Assembly (NCBI GenBank): GCA_041741995.1
Contig: JBGSJN010000009.1
Location: 1 to 6,987, forward strand
Origin: WTXA01 sp041741995
GTDB taxonomy: Bacteria; Bacillota; TC1
Direction of reading: 5' to 3'
Length of the DNA stretch: 6,987 nucleotides
Shown: positions 5,230 to 6,987 of the stretch, piece by piece
How positions within the stretch are numbered: the first letter of the stretch is position 1
Layout: each line of letters starts with the position of its first letter
Program-made: the position numbers and the translations under genes
The notes under the pieces: model-generated
The model's input: the letters and a program-made list of their open reading frames with translations, nothing else
Database searches by the model: none
Told to the model about the DNA's origin: nothing

Positions 5230-6069
5230 ATGAAATTTCCGAAAAAAGTAAAATATATTCTAATAATATTCCTAGCAATATTTATCGTCGTAAGTGCATA
5301 TAATATATGGAATAACAACAGAGTACAACTTACTAATATAGAAATTTCAAATAAAAATATACCTAAAGAGTTTAAAGGCATGACAATTGTACAGATTTCT
5401 GATTTTCATAATTCAATGTTCGGAAAAGATCAATCAAAAATACTTAATAAGTTAAGAGCAGCAAAACCTGATCTGATAATGATTACTGGTGATTTGATTG
5501 ATAGAAGAAACACCAAAATCGATGTTGCAGTAAGTTTTGTTAAGGATGCTATAAAAATAGCCCCGATATATTTTGTCACTGGAAACCATGAAGTTCAATC
5601 AGGAGAATACAATATATTAAGAACAAAACTAATCGTAGTAGGTGTAATAGTTTTGGACAATGAGTCTGTTATCTTAGAGTCGGGGCAATCGACTTTGAAA
5701 TTATCTGGAATCATTGACCCTGGTAAGATTGAAGGGAGTGGTAAAGTCAAGAAAGTTATTGCATCGTTAGCTAGCATAAAAGGTGAAAGTGCTGATTTTA
5801 GCATACTATTAGCCCATAGACCTGAATTTTTGGAGGTTTATGCAAAATATGACTATGATTTAATATTTTCTGGTCATGCTCATGGTGGTCAATTTCGTTT
5901 TCCCTTTATAGGTGGTTTGTTAGCTCCAGATCAGGGATTATTCCCCAAATATGATTCCGGTCTTTATAGACTGGGCAAGACAACAATGATTGTTAGCAGA
6001 GGTCTAGGCAATAGTGTGTTTCCCTTTCGACTCTTTAATGGGCCTGAGTTGATAGTTGTGGAACTATAG
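5230..6069 (+). CDS. Membrane-anchored metallophosphoesterase, YkuE-like
   Basis: Calcineurin-like phosphoesterase of 279 residues. A basic start (Lys-Phe-Pro-Lys-Lys-Val-Lys) and a hydrophobic helix at about 9-25 anchor it in the membrane, so the catalytic domain is probably outside. The two-metal site is complete: Asp58-Phe-His60, Gly-Asp88-Leu-Ile-Asp, Gly118-Asn119-His120-Glu, His196 (Leu-Ala-His-Arg-Pro) and Gly215-His216-Ala-His218-Gly-Gly-Gln. Such residues bind two divalent metals and cleave phosphoesters. The closest familiar relatives are B. subtilis YkuE and the LpxH-like or cell-wall phosphoesterases, but the natural substrate cannot be read from the sequence. The Leu-Leu-Ala-Pro-Asp-Gln-Gly-Leu-Phe-Pro-Lys-Tyr segment at 230-241 is typical of YkuE-like enzymes. 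AAGG at 5219-5222 serves as ribosome binding site. The following gene is 48 bases away with no terminator between, so co-transcription is likely. Confidence 0.9.
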   Translation: MKFPKKVKYILIIFLAIFIVVSAYNIWNNNRVQLTNIEISNKNIPKEFKGMTIVQISDFHNSMFGKDQSKILNKLRAAKPDLIMITGDLIDRRNTKIDVAVSFVKDAIKIAPIYFVTGNHEVQSGEYNILRTKLIVVGVIVLDNESVILESGQSTLKLSGIIDPGKIEGSGKVKKVIASLASIKGESADFSILLAHRPEFLEVYAKYDYDLIFSGHAHGGQFRFPFIGGLLAPDQGLFPKYDSGLYRLGKTTMIVSRGLGNSVFPFRLFNGPELIVVEL

Positions 6070-6117
6070 TTTGTACTATTCCAAATTTGATTATTTACGT
6101 GAAGGAGAGATTTTAAA

Positions 6118-6837
6118 ATGAATTACAAAATGTATAAAAATTGCATAATATTTGCTACTCATGGAGACTGTCAGCAAGAAAGAGAACTAGGACAAAGATT
6201 TGTTCTCGACATTTATCTATTAGGAAGAGACTTGAATAAAGTATGTAACGCAATAAATGATGAAGCAGTTGAAAAAGCTGTTAAAGAAGTTGCTGTTGAT
6301 ACTCACTTTGACCTAGTACAAGCAGTAGTATATAACTTAAGTAATAGAATACTATCAGAATGTACAGAGGATGTACTTGAAGTTAAAATAGAATTAAGAA
6401 AACCGTGTTCAACCCTACGTGTAGGACCTCCAGGAGGCTTGATCAAGCACATTGGATCCCATGGAAGCGCAAGAAGAGAAGGCTATAAGACTGAATACAC
6501 AAATATGGAAGACTATAGATACACTAGAGTTGACGCTGCTAGAATCTTCAATAAAGACGTTAAGTTTGAAGTTGATGTTGATGTTGCTTTCCCTATGGAA
6601 GACTCAATCAGAGAAGATAATGTAGCCTATTCATTTAGCTACACTACTATTTATGATACAGCTGTTGATACAACTTTGGCTAATAAGGACAAAAGCCCTG
6701 AAGATATTCTTCAAGAAATAGTGAACAATATCTACAAGATTAATCCTAAAGTCTATAAAGTTAGAGCAACAATTAGAAATCTATTACCAGAAAACAATAT
6801 GTCAATTGACTGTATGGAATATCAATTAGTTAAATAA
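6118..6837 (+). CDS. Tandem dihydroneopterin-aldolase-like (FolB, T-fold) protein
   Basis: FolB cleaves dihydroneopterin to 6-hydroxymethyl-dihydropterin in folate synthesis and is normally about 120 residues. This 239-residue protein reads as two T-fold halves. Half 1 (about 1-103) has the FolB core: His15-Gly16, then Glu21 and Leu-Gly-Gln-Arg-Phe (24-28), Phe-Asp-Leu-Val-Gln68, and Arg-Lys95-Pro. Glu21 and Lys95 align with the catalytic Glu and Lys of FolB, but the active-site Tyr is Asp48. After a Gly-rich linker, half 2 (about 132-239) lacks Glu and Lys but has Asp-Asn-Val-Ala-Tyr-Ser-Phe-Ser-Tyr175, which matches the Tyr region of E. coli FolB. The pterin-anchoring Glu appears as Gln68 and Gln199. 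Alignments are by eye. No other folate gene is nearby, so the substrate is uncertain. GAAGGAGAG (6101-6109) fixes the ATG. Confidence 0.75.
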   Translation: MNYKMYKNCIIFATHGDCQQERELGQRFVLDIYLLGRDLNKVCNAINDEAVEKAVKEVAVDTHFDLVQAVVYNLSNRILSECTEDVLEVKIELRKPCSTLRVGPPGGLIKHIGSHGSARREGYKTEYTNMEDYRYTRVDAARIFNKDVKFEVDVDVAFPMEDSIREDNVAYSFSYTTIYDTAVDTTLANKDKSPEDILQEIVNNIYKINPKVYKVRATIRNLLPENNMSIDCMEYQLVK

Positions 6838-6844
6838 GACTTAA

Positions 6845-6890
6845 ATAAAGAAAGGCTGGAAATTATTCTAGTCTTTCTTTATGTCTTTTA
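6845..6890 (+). terminator. Strong intrinsic terminator after the folB-like gene
   Basis: A 17-bp stem joins 6845-6861 with 6866-6882. The outer ten pairs (ATAAAGAAAG with CTTTCTTTAT) are perfect. The inner part contains two G-T wobbles, and the loop is ATTA. GTCTTTT follows. It begins 8 bases after the stop codon and separates the phosphoesterase/folB-like unit from the next gene. Confidence 0.85.
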
Positions 6891-6904
6891 CTATTTAGTC
6901 ATAC

Positions 6905-6919
6905 ATGATATCATATAAG
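6905..6919 (+). promoter_or_regulatory. Possible -10 box and overlapping palindrome before the last gene
   Basis: TATAAG (6914-6919) is a 5-of-6 match to a -10 box, but no good -35 is found 16-18 bases upstream. The perfect 10-base palindrome ATGATATCAT (6905-6914) touches it and could be an operator, or simply chance in AT-rich DNA. The terminator at 6845-6890 means the next gene needs its own promoter about here. Confidence 0.3.
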
Positions 6920-6947
6920 TAATAATTAATTGGAGGACACCTACTAA

Positions 6948-6987
6948 ATGGAAATACTGCTACTAATATTACTTATAGCACTAAACG
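6948..6987 (+). CDS. N-terminal fragment of a membrane protein, probably CNNM/HlyC-CorC type
   Basis: The ATG at 6948 follows TGGAGGA (6931-6937). The 13 complete codons read Met-Glu-Ile-Leu-Leu-Leu-Ile-Leu-Leu-Ile-Ala-Leu-Asn, the start of a hydrophobic helix, and the gene runs off the window. A short acidic start followed by a Leu/Ile helix ending in Leu-Asn is how many hemolysin-like CNNM-domain (DUF21) ion-transport proteins begin, usually continuing Ala-Phe-Phe-Ala-Ala-Ser-Glu. That marker is not in view, so the family is a guess. A gene start here is well supported, its identity is not. Confidence 0.5.
   Translation, partial: MEILLLILLIALN

Noticed and set aside
1..6987. CRISPR array, tRNA, rRNA, riboswitch or phage module
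   Set aside because: No regularly spaced direct repeats, no tRNA-like cloverleaf or CCA end, no rRNA stretch, and leaders are too short for known riboswitches. Apart from the IS end no mobile-element gene is visible.

Overview
The window looks like a chromosomal segment of a low-G+C Gram-positive bacterium, most likely a clostridium-type Firmicute. By eye the base composition is roughly one third G+C. Shine-Dalgarno sites are strong AGGAGG types, promoters are sigma-A-like, and the gene families (YlmH, UPF0145, UPF0178/YqxD, CapA, YkuE-like phosphoesterase, DUF4870) are typical of that group. Species cannot be named from the sequence. All supported genes are on the + strand.

Left edge (1-140): the last codons of an IS3-family transposase and its right terminal inverted repeat. 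After an AT-rich spacer comes a MerR/BmrR-type regulator (370-1179). Its own promoter carries a dyad in the -35/-10 spacer, as expected for self-regulation. Next is a small membrane-anchored protein of unknown function (1259-1669), interrupted at codon 100 by an in-frame TGA. Its coding potential continues for 36 codons to a second TGA that sits against a strong terminator.

Middle (1718-4598): a probable four-gene operon. It runs ylmH (S4-domain ribosome-associated protein), a UPF0145 protein, a UPF0178 (YqxD/YaiI) PIN-like protein that starts immediately after the preceding stop codon, and a membrane-anchored CapA-like metallophosphatase-fold protein that overlaps its neighbour by 14 bases. 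The ylmH start has no Shine-Dalgarno, and a -10 box ends only 6-8 bases upstream, so the message may be leaderless.

Right (4605-6987): a DUF4870-like three-helix membrane protein with its own promoter and terminator. It is followed by a probable two-gene unit with an extended -10 promoter: a membrane-anchored YkuE-type metallophosphoesterase and a 239-residue protein made of two dihydroneopterin-aldolase-like (T-fold) halves. A strong terminator and the first 13 codons of a probable CNNM/HlyC-type membrane protein close the window.

The two observations most worth following are the double FolB-like protein and the in-frame TGA. In the FolB-like protein, half 1 keeps the catalytic Glu and Lys, half 2 keeps the Tyr, and the pterin-anchoring Glu appears as Gln in both. 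The in-frame TGA is followed by a small stem-loop shaped like a bacterial SECIS. A simple nonsense mutation is the more likely explanation for that TGA.
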